From Acanthaster planci (taxonomy: Eukaryota > Echinodermata > Asteroidea > Valvatida > Acanthasteridae): 64,000 nucleotides of DNA. The stretch covers positions 1,539,632-1,603,631 of the forward strand of contig NW_019091370.1 in the NCBI RefSeq assembly GCF_001949145.1, in the 5' to 3' direction. The notes beneath the pieces were generated by a model. It was not told where the DNA came from, made no database searches, and saw only the letters and a program-made list of their open reading frames with translations. Below, one piece after another: positions 10,501 to 22,989 of this stretch (position 1 is the stretch's first letter; every line of letters starts with the position of its first letter). A program made the position numbers and the translations under genes.

Positions 10501-13500
10501 ACACTATCAAAGTTCTGACAATAAGAAACAAAAACTGAATATTGGGTATCCCTGGACCTTTTCCAGGATAACAAGAGAGGGCTAGTTTTTGGCGGCACCA
10601 TTCGTACCACGCCATTCTACAGAACCAGTTCTTATAATTTTATAGTTTGAGCAAGTCTGGTCGGAGCCAATTTGGCTCATCAGGCCGGTGTTTATCTCCG
10701 GTTTCCTAGCCATGAAATGACTGAGAATATTTCTATTCCCCCCTGGATGGGATGCCAGTCCCTCGCAGGTTGCTTCCCCAGCTAACGCTGGTACCCATTT
10801 ATACTCCTGGGTGGAGGGAGGCAGGCAGGGGTGAAGTGGCTTGCCAAGGGCCACAACATACTGCCAGCAGCTGGATTCGAACCTCCAACCCCTATGATTG
10901 GAGGCAACAGATCCTAAACCACTTGACCAGCTAAAATTTTTGCAATTCTCAGTTGGCAAAGCAAGAAGGCTGTGCGTACTGCACCAGTGACCTCTCTGAG
11001 CTCGTCAGGGGTTGCCTCAAGATGCAATCATTTGAGCTGATCAAGACGGGATTTGTATCTTTCCTGAGCCCCAGATCAGCCTCCAAGGATGAAGACGTCA
11101 TACGATGGTCAGTGCATCACAAAAAAAATGAGGACTTCTCATCTTGACTTTCAAAACAAGAGACTTTACCCATGCATACATTTTGGCGATCACCTTCTGA
11201 GATGATGGGGTATTAATGCAGTAGTGTTATTTTTTTTTCAAAAAAAATGTCCAATATTGCAGAGTACGGACAAAATTGTAAGTCCATGTACATGTACCAT
11301 TAAAAACCTCAAGCAAAATCAAAGAGAATTTTACTACTACCTTCTCTCGCTTTGCTGCCATATTATGCTGCTATTTTGGAGGCATTTTTCAGACAGGAGA
11401 CATCTTTTATATCGCATGTTATTAGCAACTGAGTAATGGATGCTTTCGTCAATAGTTAATGTTGAATTGGTGTATCTCTTTTAGATAAAAACTGAAATAA
11501 AAGTTCAGTACCTTTTATTTTCCGAAGGATATCATGTACTTGGGTATTTGTTACAGCTGTAAGGTTTATTGCGAGTGTTCCAATTCTTAAACCAAAATTT
11601 TCGAAGTAATGATCATGGCATTCCTTTGTGACCATGTAGTGCTCAGTGAATTGAGGAATCACAGGAACCAAACGATCTTACAATATTCTTGCCTTTCAAA
11701 CCAAGTGGAGACATCATGGATCCCGAGAGTACACTCCTTTGCATCTCAAGATGGAGGCATCTGACCTCGCTAGTTCTGGCGGGGCTACCCAGCGTATTCC
11801 ACGGGCGGAGCCTGGTTGCCGTTACCCAGGGTTGTCCGGAGCTCCGCCGGCTGTCGTTGGCTCATCTTGGGCCCCACCCATACGACCAGTGCTTGTTCAT
11901 GGAGGGTCTGTGCCAGGCGCTGAAATACGCCAAAAGAATGCAGGATTTCAGGTCAGTTCAACTCGACAATTTAACTCAAAAGAAGCAGTGGGTCACTCTC
12001 ACAAAACACGGTCAAATTTTGGGACTGACTGAATCAGGTTAGAACCAAATCTAGGCAGATGTTCTGATGAGACTGTCCAGCACCTATTTAAGTCAGTTCC
12101 CCTCCCCCAAGAGAGGAGCTTTCAATCAGTTTTCTCTCAACCTCCATGACTAAAAATCTCCCAATTATCTCTCAACAGATTTTTATAACCTGAGAAGTAA
12201 TGTAAATCGTCACCAGCACTTTAAAAAAAATCCATAGTTTCATTACATAAAGTAGGCCTATGCAAATAAATCAGGGACCACTGCACTTTGCATCCAAGGA
12301 AACCTGCACGTATGATGGACAAAAACTCTGCACTGATGACTTTGTGTCACCGATAACCAGATTCCAACCGAATTTTTTGTCCCAACTGTCATTCCAGATT
12401 AGAGCAGCCCAAGCTCACTGGCATGGCGTCACTGCTGCAGAGTTTACAAAGCTGTAAACGACTGAGCAGGCTGTGCGTCATCACACAGTGCGGAGGGTAA
12501 GAAGCCTGTATGCATGTCCACCTCTTGCAGCACTGTCTCCATGAGCCGTCAGATTCAAGTATCAGGCTCGCTCCACCTAGCCCATTCCTCTTCTGTTTTT
12601 CTCTCATGCAGCCATGGGGCCAATTTCATAGAGCTGCTTCAGCACAAAATTTGCTTAAGCGCGAAATCCTTGCCTGTTAAATCAGGTAACCAGCCAAAAC
12701 TCCATGTGATGCATATTGTTTAGGGATCGTATTTAGCTGTCTTTTGGTTGCCATGACAATCAGACAGAGTTTGAGCTGGTAGCCTTTGTTTTTTTAAGCA
12801 AGTTTTTTCACGCTTAAGCGGTAAGTACTTTTTTATAAGTGGAGCTTTGAAATTGGCGCCCAGGTGGTATACATTCCAAGGGAGTAAGTCCCTAAAACCT
12901 TCCTTGCGTATTTCTGCCATGTTCCAAACTGCAATACTATTCACATTAAGTATCTCAACACAAAGTCACTGTTGTCTGTTGTCCCAAAGCCTTTCCGAGT
13001 AGGTACTCTGAGTTTCTGAGTATTTGCTTCTAGTGAAACATTTTGTCCGATGGAATGTTTAGCAAATCAAATACTGATGCCCTCCTTCACTTGTCATTAT
13101 TCCTAAAAACTTCCGAACCTCAAGAGTAGCATCTTCAAGGCTCAAACACTGAGATCTAGTCTCAAGGATTTGTCCCTTTTTTTTTCGTTTTTCATTTTTG
13201 TGATCTGGATAGACTTAAATCTCTACACGTCAAAGACCTGGACGATGTAATGGACAAGTGCCAGGATCTGATGGTTCTGCAAGTGATTTGCAACTCTTAC
13301 TTTGAAACCTGTGCCAAGTGGCAGCAAACCTTACTGGACAAGTAAGTATCGTCCTCAACATTGTATACTTTAGAAAAGCAGAGAGCGTTACACTGGAAGT
13401 CCACAGCCAAAGTATAAAAAAAAATATCAGGCCAATCTCAAATGAAATTCCTGGGGTAAATCGATCTAGTTTAAACCAAACTACACCAGATCAGACCACC

Positions 13501-14337
13501 CACTAAGGGTGGAAATTTATGGTTAACTTGAAAAACGTTTTAAAAACTTTCCCACACCGCTTAACCGTTTGACCTCGGTGTTTTCAATTTGCATAATTAT
13601 ATAGTTCAATAATGTACGTGGTCCAACCAATGAAGAAATGTAGATTGATGTTGGGGCATTTATAACAAGCAACAAATTGCCTACGATGTTAATAGTTGGT
13701 ATTCCTTTGATATGACGCAGTAGTAAAGTTTCCGAAAATCGGATAACATTTTACAGGCATTGTTTAAAATAAAAATGTATTTGAGATTGCATCAACGAAA
13801 ATGTCAAACCTCTAAAACGTTTGGGACAATAGGTACACGGATTTAGAAGTTTTTTGGTTTAAAGGTTTTAACCTGTAAATGTCCCACCCTTTCCGTGTAC
13901 ATGTACAAGAATTCCAAACTACATGCAAGCATTACAAACAAATTCAAAAGTTTCAAGTCTTCCTCCTCGTTTAAGAAAAATACATACGCAAGATCAATAA
14001 CCCCAAAGCAAAGACAAGATACATACAACCTGCACTTTGCCCCAATCCAAGAATTCTATAAAGGTCAACGTTTTCATTTTCAAAGATCAACATTTGTTTA
14101 TCTGACACAATGCCACCACTGCACTACCAATCAAGGTACAAGCCGGGCAGGCCCGCCCTTCACGTCATCATCGCCTCCTACAAGAAGTGCCAGGCGACTC
14201 GATGGCGAGACATCTGCGATAAGGTCCCGTTCGTCCACCTGGAGGAGCTGACGCTGTTCCAGAGCAACGTGGCTGCCAAGGCGCCCTCATGGAGGGACAT
14301 ACAGGAGATCCGACGACGGGAGCTCATGGGAGACTGA
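7547..14337 (+). CDS. FBXL18: F-box and leucine-rich repeat protein 18 (SCF ubiquitin-ligase substrate adaptor)
   Basis: FBXL18 proteins bind Skp1-Cullin1 through the F-box and present substrates through leucine-rich repeats. Exons as read: 7547-7716, 7995-8847, 8944-9088, 9810-9933, 10297-10358, 10966-11107, 11706-11951, 12398-12496, 13213-13341, 14136-14337. Together they make 2,172 bases and 723 residues, close to the human protein as I recall it. Exon 1 holds the F-box (residues 14-56, LNSLPAEIIFKILDLL). Exon 2 opens the LRRs (IRYLDISNCYWL, LRYLNIAGNVHFTGLRAV). Later exons keep family landmarks: ISLPVCGLPE, RHLTSLVLAGLPSVFHG, LRRLSLAHLG, LEQPKLTGMASL and the C-terminal VPFVHLEELTLFQSNVA. 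Exons 5 and 6 are the weakest: exon 6 must start at the second AG (10966) to stay in frame. Introns 5 and 8 hold a SINE and a fold-back element. The gene converges on LENG1. Confidence 0.9.
10737..10931 (-). mobile_element. tRNA-derived SINE, copy A (in FBXL18 intron 5)
   Basis: Read on the minus strand, the tRNA-like head begins GCTGGTCAAGTGGTTTAGG and has the B box GGTTCGAATCC. A conserved body follows with GGCAAGCCACTTCACCCC, then TCCACCCAGGAGTATAAATG and GGTACCAG. The same layout recurs at 32455-32607, with the same order of blocks. The element ends about 20 bases before the first candidate splice acceptor of FBXL18 exon 6. Confidence 0.75.
12616..12861. mobile_element. palindromic MITE-like element (ggggccaatttca...gaaattggcgccc), in FBXL18 intron 8
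   Basis: The left end ggggccaatttcatagagct (12616-12635) and right end agctttgaaattggcgccc (12843-12861) are inverted copies. The similarity continues inward through cttaagcgcgaaa and the matching cacgcttaagcg. The whole 246 bases therefore tends to fold back on itself. I believe palindromes with this end sequence are common in echinoderm genomes, but that is memory and was not checked. Confidence 0.7.
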
Positions 14338-15263
14338 CGAAGACAAAAAATGCTCCTGTGTCTACTTGACTACAAGAGCCAACACACAATCACTAGAATG
14401 AGCTCCAAGATAGACCAGGAGAGGGCGCAATTTCCCTAGCAACGCAGGCTCCTTCGGTAGGAACTGTACTTGGATGGGTCGTGGAGTATGAAATGCCTGT
14501 ATGTTCATCGCTACCAACAAAATGAGCACTCCAGACCAACATGGCTCTTTCCAACCAATGAGGGGGGCTTCTGCTTGCGACAGATAGTCTTACAATGCGC
14601 TACTCTCGCTGTCTGCCTCATGGCTTAACCCTTACCTATTCAAATACATGTATATTTGAATCAGTCTTATTCAGAGTAGTCTGTTAAATGGCGGTGGTGC
14701 TGGACTATTTGGGGTTCCAAGCCTTACAATCCACCTTACGTTTTCGTCAACGTCAATCAGCAATTAGTTTCATTGATATTTTACATTATTGTGTTTAGTT
14801 TTACTCTCAGGTTCCCCAAATCAAATGCTAACGGCGCTTTCAATTCAATATGGGCAACTCGTGAAGAAAGTCTGTGCCAAAGTTGCCGAACTCCAACTCC
14901 AGCAGGTCTCAATTTCATAGAGGCGCTGGTAAGCAGCAAATACTACTGTACTCCACGGATTTTTGTGCTAAGCAGCTGAAAAACGGGCCAAATAAAAACA
15001 GTATGCCATTCTCTCTAGCAGTCAGTTTTCATTTAGCAAGTAGTTTTTATTTTAATAACTTGCATCGGTTACACAGGCTCTAAACCTTTTCCTTCGTGAT
15101 CTGTTTCATCTCATTCTGTCTGCTTTTCTTGTTCTTGTCAATCGTATATTGGACTCTGTTTTCTACTTTTCCAGATGTCTTTCCGTACATCAAGAGTATT
15201 GTTATTTAGCACTTTATACATTCTGCGATATTTTTTTTGATATGCAATGAATCAGTTATCTGA

Positions 15264-15269
15264 AATAAA
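15264..15269 (+). terminator. candidate poly(A) signal AATAAA for FBXL18
   Basis: AATAAA lies 927 bases past the FBXL18 stop codon and is followed within 30 bases by a T-rich tract. An earlier AATAAA near 14991 is an alternative. Transcript data would decide. Confidence 0.4.
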
Positions 15270-15964
15270 ACCAAACTTTTAATCATCTTTTTGTCGAGTC
15301 AGTGCAACAGGGTTGTATCTCGTGTACCAAACAAATGCGAGTTACTATGACCTTGCACTGCCACGACGTTTTATAACATTGACAGATCTGTCTGTGGCAT
15401 GGGTACACATCTACATGTGCATCATGAAAAATGGTGCGATTCGATCCTCGATGGTTCACTTAGTTCCTGTTTTAAAGCTAGAGCCCTATTAGAAATGGGC
15501 ATTTATACTGAAAACGTGTTGCAAAGGGGATTGGGAAATAAATGGACCAGAAACTTGAGATGACACAGTGGATCCGGCGCTTTGTTCAGAGAGTCCTTAC
15601 TGACATCTTGAAACACATATGTACAGTTAGTGCTAATATCATTTGTGTTTTCCTTAGGAAAACTGTTTACAAGCCAGCAGTGAGTGTTTATATGTCGAGC
15701 GTGATCGACCGATTTGCACAATTGCCCTATCGCTATGTAAGATTGGTCAGTTCTGTTTGACATCTCCAACTTGGCTTCCCCATCATGATATAATCCTCCA
15801 CAAACACGAATCATAAAGATATCGTAACTGGTTGATGGAGGAATTATTGTCAAATCATGCAATACGATCGACCAATCACACAACGATCGACTTCAATATA
15901 CATGCTTATTACTTGCCATTGTTCTCAAAAAGTTTTGCTATTGAAATAAGTCAATTTACTAAGC

Positions 15965-15970
15965 TTTATT
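15965..15970 (-). terminator. candidate poly(A) signal AATAAA for LENG1
   Basis: On the minus strand AATAAA lies 60 bases past the LENG1 stop codon. This implies a very short 3' UTR and leaves several hundred bases free between the two convergent transcripts. Confidence 0.5.
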
Positions 15971-16029
15971 GCTAAACAGTACGACAGATTGGTACCAGAA
16001 TTCATTTGGTCCTGAAAAACGGCTTACCG

Positions 16030-19000
16030 TCACGTGCCACCGTAGTGGGCCTGCCTGTGTCGGCTACGGGCCAGCTCAGGGTGAAACTGTGAATTGTACC
16101 GTCCCGGTCTGTCCACCTCTTCCACCAAATCCCTCTGGGCTCCACCCTCAGGTTTCTCCCCAGACAGTAGCCTGTTCGTCCTGGCTCTCTCAGCTGCCTC
16201 GCGTCTCAGTCGCTCCTCCCGTAGCTGCTGTACGCTGGGCCCCTGCGTCGCCTCCCTTCCCCCGCGGCTCGGATCTTTGCGTACGTCTTTCGTTTTGGAG
16301 TCCCCTCTGCTTTGATGTTTGTCTCGTCTTTCTTTGGATTTTCCAGATTTGTCCTTGTCTCGTCTGTGTTTATGTTTGTGTTTACTCTTGTGGCTGCGGT
16401 GTTTTGACCTTCTATCGTCCGAACTGGCTTTGCTAATGTTCAGCTCTTTTGACTGCGATTTGACATCTGAATCCACGCCAACTTGGAAACCTGCTTGGAT
16501 TCTGCTGGTGACGACATGTACATCTTTCATAGTGGACTTTATCGGTGGCACGCTAGTCTCTCCTTTTGGCCTCTTCACCTTGAGGTATTTCTCCATTTCC
16601 ACCATGGGATCTAGGCTCGCCTTCCTCTTCACATCCATGCAGCTAGAGATACAAGTAGACCAAAGAAGGACCATGTAACTTGGAAAGTGACAATGAGGGA
16701 GTTCTGTGCCATTACATACATGTAGGCAGGGTATATCGGTGCCCAGGAAAATAAGGCAAAATACTAGTTTGTCTCTGGTCAGACAGAGTTTCTGAAATCG
16801 ATGCGGCAATGCGACTTTTTTTTATTAATTTTTTTCCTTCTCCAGGGTAGACAATGTATTGATATTCAGGCTGTGTCCGAAACGGGCTTCCAGCTTGCAG
16901 TACCTCACGGTAATTTGTGAAGTATAGCGCCTTACTTTGTGCGCAGTGCCTCATATCATGTGGGCAGCCCTGGCCCGGTCTGGTACCACACCCCATGAGA
17001 AATAAGAGACTTATGTCTTTGTCTTCGGCACAATGAAGGTCAACAGCAGTACTTGAAGGAATATTACAGCCAAGAGGACATTAAGCCTTTACCTCTGTTC
17101 TTCAGATGCCGCGGTTTTAGCAACTCGGTCAGGAGGCTTGAAGTACCAGGGCTTGGCTGTCTGCGCCTCAGCGGAACTTTGACCCAGGTAGGCCAGCAGA
17201 CCAATTTTCTTCTCGTACTGCTCTTTGGCGGCTTTCTCCTCTTTCTCGTGTTCTTTGTTCTTTTCTCCTTTGGGCTGCAAGGGTAAAAAGTCCATTTTTC
17301 AAATTCTGTAGAGAGTTAACACATGGGCTAAATACACATAGGCTGAGGGATTCGAACCCCTCAGTTCCTAAAATTTGGTACAAATCCATTAAAAAACTAT
17401 TTGTAACATTCAGTTAAGTGAGTTTTCTGAAAGGTCTTTCTAAGATTAATGTTCAATCAAAATAGAAACATTAGAAACAGGAAGATCTCAGTTAGTCCCC
17501 CCCCCAAGAAATAAATGGATTGGATGTTAGGTTCGTGCAGACCTACTCAACTCACCTTCTCAGAACCAAGATCACTGAAAAGATCGACATGCAGTGACTG
17601 GATGCCCTGGTCTAGTGAGGCCCTTAAAGCGAGACGATCATCTTGGACAGATCCAGAGGGTGGTGAGTCATCTGAGGAGGTTAACTGACGAGCTTTTCGC
17701 CGCAGTAATGCTGTCCTGGCCTCCTGCTCCTGAAGGGAGAGAGATAAACAGATGCTGCAAACCCAAACTTTTCTGGCAAGTATACACGATCCATTTGTAA
17801 TATGTACATGTACATATATCAAGACGTTACTGCCACCGTGCAAGTCGACCCCTGAGAAATCTTCAGGGGCTCTGAGTGGAGGACTGACTTACTGCCAGGG
17901 CGGCCCGTTCCTGACGTTGTTTATTCTCGTCTGCTGCCCGTGCCTCATCCCGCTTTACTCGTTCAATATTTCTCAGGCTTCTTACATGCCAACTGTTAAA
18001 AAAAGGTAAGGAGTAGCAAGAAAAGTAGTTTGGTGAGTATCCAGACATTCTTTTTGGGCCACGCGCTCCAGTGTCCCCCACACATTTGAATTTTGTTTAA
18101 CGGCTTTTGCTTGTCATTCTTACCATTTGGGCATAAATAATGCGGAGCCCTATGATTGGTCAGTGTGACCCCCAGCGCACCACAGCCATACACGGAAAGT
18201 GGCAGCAGCCAATTTCTGTATCTTGTGTATCAATCGCAGTCGTAGTCAACCATTTGGTCACATGTACACGTGTGAACCGCATGACTCTCGGACGTCCATC
18301 GGGAAATATTTGCACCTTTTTTTCAAAATCAGCATGGCCCATTTTTTCTTGGTACAAAATAAGGTATGTAAGCTAACTCGGGGGGGGGGGTGGAGCAACA
18401 TTTCCATGGGTACACAACAACCACAAAACCCTTGTTAAACGTCATGCAGAGCCTATGGCGAAAAGGCTTGTTTTCTTTGGGTTCTTGGGAACTGAGGGGA
18501 CAGACATCAGACCCCACAGTTCTGGGGGTAAGAATCATCCACACAAAACTACACAAAGTTGCATGACTAAAAGGCAATAACATTATTGATTTACAGGCCC
18601 TCCCATATTACAAAGCAGTAACCTGAAAACCAGACTTACATGACCTAGGCTATAGCGCTACTTAGTACTTGGGACAGGCCTAACTCATGATCTATCGCAC
18701 CAGTAGGCTACAACTATAGTATAAATCATATAATTACAGATTCCAGGGGTCGTTTTTTGGAGTGGCGGGTATTCTGCAATTCTTCCAATTAAAGTGAAGA
18801 ATAAGCCTAGTTCAGTACAGTAGCCAAGTTTTAGTTGCAACATTTTTGTATTGTCCGAAAAATGGGCAGCACCTACCTAAAGTACTTTTAGTTACTCGGC
18901 GGACATTAGATTCGAACGTTAGGCCTACAGCAAAAAAAAAAACGATACATGATCCATGTCTGATAATGGGGGTAATCCGGGGAAGTCCAACTTAATAAAA

Positions 19001-19057
19001 ATGTTAAAATCCGTCAAATTACATAAAAACAAACCTTTTCTTTGGAAGAATATTCAT
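16030..19057 (-). CDS. LENG1: LENG1-like nuclear protein with N-terminal Cir_N domain
   Basis: LENG1 belongs to the group of nuclear proteins sharing the short CIR N-terminal domain with CIR1 and the splicing factor CWC25; its exact role is poorly known. Exons on the minus strand: 19057-19035, 17992-17893, 17729-17556, 17274-17093, 16642-16030. They sum to 1,092 bases and 363 residues, longer than the human protein as I recall it. Exon 1 carries just MNILPKK and splits a Ser codon (AAAAG|GTTTGT); exon 2 resumes with [18 protein letters not shown], the diagnostic motif. Exon 3 gives [12 protein letters not shown] and exon 4 [15 protein letters not shown] followed by KPWY. Exon 5 gives [16 protein letters not shown], a basic Lys/Arg/His/Ser tract, [15 protein letters not shown] and the C-terminal [12 protein letters not shown]. 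The basic tract makes up the extra length. The tiny first exon is easily missed by gene finders. Confidence 0.92.
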
Positions 19058-19415
19058 CTTGATCTACCGTCTCGCGGTCAGCTTCTTGCATTCAGCTCAG
19101 ATTTCTTTTCAGTGGGTGCGCCCTCTCTCGACAAAAAAAAACGTAAATAAAGGCCTACACCTGACACGCCTTTGGCACTTGCTGTCGGAGCTCTCGTTCA
19201 TCAGTACCCGAAGGGAAGCTTACCTGGCTTACACCAAACACAGGATCATATAGCGGGTGAGTTTTATAGCGATCTTTTCACATTTTAGGAATGTTTTTTC
19301 TTCATATCTACTTTCAGCATCTTTTTTCTTTGACCACCCGCAAAAAGCGCGTTTCAGTGTAACGTTACTAGTTGCATGCACGTACTGACTAGGACTATAC
19401 CCCTGGCCCTGAACT

Positions 19416-19478
19416 GTGGGGCTCGACGTCAGCCCCACTCCTTGTTAGTGGGCGGAGGGAGCGGGGCTGACGTCCCCC
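19416..19478. promoter_or_regulatory. nested inverted repeat with ACGTCA (CRE half-site) motifs upstream of LENG1
   Basis: GTGGGGCT at 19416-19423 is mirrored by AGCCCCAC at 19431-19438 around the loop cgacgtc. A second inverted copy of gacgtcagcccc lies at 19461-19474 as ggggctgacgtc. Both copies contain ACGTCA/TGACGT, the half-site for CREB/ATF factors. The block is GC-rich in AT-rich surroundings and about 360 bases upstream of the LENG1 start codon, so it is a promoter candidate. Confidence 0.4.
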
Positions 19479-19920
19479 GACCCCACTGCGGCTATATTTG
19501 TACTGATTCTGCCTCAGTCAACATTATCATTATGAGTAATGAGAGGCGTGTAGGGGTTTTGCAAATCATTAAGTTATGGAATCGATTTTTTAGCCGACAG
19601 GTCATCAACATATAGAATAGTTTTGTTGTAATGCCAAATCTTTGCCTTCAAACATATTTGGACTCCTTCACGAACTTGACATCAATAACATTATGTATAG
19701 AGATTATGCACTGCTGGTGCCATTTTTGTTATTTTAACATAAAAAGTTATTTGAGCATGTCCTTGTGTACAGAATCCTTACCCTCCAACTCTCTGCCCAA
19801 ACGCATTGCCTCCAGAGAGGCTTATGCCTTATTTTTACCCATAAAGAAAAACATAAGTAGTTCTAATAACCTAGGAGTTTGATCACGGAACTCGTATGAA
19901 TTTTACAAAATGACTTTCTC

Positions 19921-20083
19921 TTGGCGATCCTTACTTTTGGGGGAAGCTTTACATGCTTGTTACACTCAACTTTTAAAACTTGTTACAGCTTGTACTAAAG
20001 TACGGCTTAATTGCAGCCTGAGCAGTCTTTGTTTCTGATTTTAATAATGGGGGGAAAGTGTCCTAAAAAGTAAGGATTGCCAA
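19921..20083. repeat. fold-back element with ~30-base inverted arms
   Basis: The left arm begins ttggcgatccttactttt (19921-19938). The right arm, 20052-20083, reads in reverse complement ttggcaatccttactttt and continues with similarity through a gggaaag block. About 100 bases lie between. It is likely a non-autonomous DNA element; no target duplication was identified. Confidence 0.6.
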
Positions 20084-22989
20084 TATTTGTAACAAGATGT
20101 TTTTTTGTTCTAAACCTTTTATGGTCTGGTATTGAAATTGAAGTCTAAAATTTGCCAGTTAGGCCTTTGCTGGGACGGTTCAAGGCTGTTTCTACCACAC
20201 CCTGGCTTTTTGTTCTATGGTATAATCGCATCATTCAACTGTATGCTTCACTGCACATTATTTGACCCCTTCCCTCATCGTTATTATGAATGCCATCCAA
20301 AGCCTTAATGTAGTGGGTTGGGGAGATATGCTTCACAGTGGTACAGTTGAGAGGACTTGTTGTTTGGCACCATGGCAATGTTTATTTCTACTACAAGTGA
20401 GAATCAAGTGTACCCCCACAGGTCGCAATTTCACAGAGAATTGTGTCAAGTATCCATCAGGTTGGTTTACATTTGATGTAAGGTGTATTCCTTGTTTGTT
20501 TTTTTAATTTTCATTTGATTTGGTTTGGTATGACAGAATTTATTGAACTTTATGCAGGAGAAATCTGTTGTGGTGGGCTCTTTACAAGATAGAGCATTCA
20601 GGAAAGTTTCTTGAGAGACAGAATGCATCGTCTCAAATCCGTTGATTAATTAGTGTTGACAGTGTGACCTTACTGTGGTTGAGGGGTGTGATCGCACCGA
20701 TTGTCGTTGGGGAGCTCTGTTATATAAAAATGATATGGAAGTGTCTAGATGTGCTTTGGAGAATGCTTCAGTGGTGTAAACATTGTCGTAGGCACAGTAG
20801 CAGTAGGAACATTGCCAATAAATTGGCCCAAGAAAATTTTATTTTGATAAAAAGTGCTTGTTCAGAGGCTGGAAAAACTTCCAGGCCTCAGCAAATTACA
20901 ACACTTTCTTGAGAACTTCAAAATACTGTTTACATTTATCAAACCAATGACTGTTTACATTCAAAAGCATCATGATTTCCAAATCTAGTTAAATTAAGAA
21001 AATGAGATTTAGCAGCTATTTAATTTGGCGAACTTATCCAGCAGGAAGGCTTGAAAAAGAAGGCTTGAAAATGAAATGCATTGCTACAAAAAAGCTTGGC
21101 CATTACTTATAGATTCATTTATTCTGTAATATCCAGTAAATTTGTCATATTTGATTTTACTTTAAATTCATTGAAATACATGTAGTCTCATCTATAGTAA
21201 CAAACCACAAATCCTCCATTTACATGGGGGGGTCCAGAGAGCTTGACATAAATTGCAGATATACTCATTTTGTGTCTCTGACATGACTGAGGACGGGTGA
21301 TAATGATCAGATTGCATTCCACTCCTCTGAGTTTAGGATTCGACACTTTTTTACAGTGTCAGGAAAATGTACACTTCATGCACATTTGGATGGTGTGAAC
21401 GAATTGCTTCCTCTGAGATAAAACCAAAATGCCCTTTGTACTTTGGATGGCGATCTAATGTCACAGAAAGAAGGCAGTTGGACTCCGTGCAACTGAGGAT
21501 TGCACTTAATGTAGTAATCTTAACTGAAAAAGATATAGATTAAGATCCCAAATGCAGCCGTACAGACTTAGTACTTGCATTTGAGGCACACACCTTGGAA
21601 TTGTTGACCTAGAATTACAGTGACAAAAAAAAAAAAGCTTGCCAATTATAACTCAATACACAGCTCACTCTGCTCCTGACTGGTTGCTAGGGACCGCAGC
21701 CTATCAACACAGACGTGAGCAGACGGAAGCTTGGTGTAACCATAGCAACTAACAATCAAGCACAAACACTGGCTTGGTCATGTTTACCGTGGTTCAGTGC
21801 AGCTAGTCTGGCCTACATGTACATGTACACCTTTACGCGTACACTGTCATGTGCACCCTTGGCAGTAAAGGAGCCTACATTTATTTATTGCGTGCTAGGC
21901 TAGTATTGTATTCCAATGCAAATAATCCTGGATTCAAACAAACATCCGCATGACAATATCCCATTTTATCAGGTGGGGGGGGCAGGTTGCATGGCCCTTC
22001 TGTTGTATGTGCCCAAAGAAATTAAATGTTGGCATCCATACAACTTGTAGTCCTGTTAACTGAACCCAAAGCAGGTTGTTTACCTCGTATAAACACCGTG
22101 GGAAGGTGCGATGCTGCTCTGAATGCACTACCTTTCTTTGCAATGTATTCTCACCCAGGGGGCACTTCTTTGTTTTCCTACACAAACAAAAGAAATCAAA
22201 TAAAGCAACACTAAGGTTCAACCGAATTCAGATGCGAAGACTGAGACAAGTTTGAAATCAGTAGATGAAATCCGCAACTGGGATTCTATCTCGCTAAGAT
22301 TCTGGGGATGGATTCCCCCCCCCCCATCGCCCATCATGGAGGCAAATTTGTATGTGCACGTGTGCACTCTTATGCAAATTGTCCTATGTGGTTATTGGTT
22401 AAACATGTAGACGCATGTTCTGGGGTGAGTTGGTGTACATCAGTTTACTTGTAAACTGAAGTTGCTCACTTCGTATCTTTTCAAAGCCTTCCTATTTAGC
22501 TGATGTCAGCATCTCATCATCACGATAAAAGTGGTCCTTAAAAAAATCATCAGCTTTCATTTAAACTTGCCTGTTCTTTCAAATAATACAATAATCCTAG
22601 CCGTGTACATGATCATACCAACGATTTTGTGAACATTTTTTTTTTTTTTTCAATCGATGGATCCCTACACCTGACACAAATCTGCTGGTTCGGGGTTACT
22701 TGCCGCAGGCTATTTAAAAATGCCTGTATCCAGTCTGGTGGCTGCAGCTTCTATTTTCAATGAATAAATAATCTCAGTCCACATAATAATGGCCATTGTT
22801 TGATAACAATAGACCACTGTATGGTTTGCGGTTAACATGGCACGTACAATGGGCCCCCCCCCCACTCGGTGATTAATAAATTATAGAGAGAAAAATCAAT
22901 GGCAGCATTTGCCTCGATCTTCACCTAGTTGTGAGTAACTGAAGTTTTACTCGTACAACAGAAATGTGCTAATTACTCAAAGTGAAATA

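Larger units (their letters stand above)
14338..16029. other. tail-to-tail region between FBXL18 and LENG1
   Basis: This holds the 3' UTRs of both genes. A candidate AATAAA for FBXL18 lies at 15264-15269 and one for LENG1 on the minus strand at 15965-15970. The stretch near 14907 (caatttcatagaggcgctgg) resembles one end of the fold-back element in FBXL18 intron 8. I saw no coding exon. Confidence 0.55.

Noticed and set aside
14885-15075. Possible second copy of the ggggccaatttca palindrome
   Set aside because: One end (caatttcatagaggcgctgg) is similar, but I could not find the matching inverted end, so it is not listed as an element.
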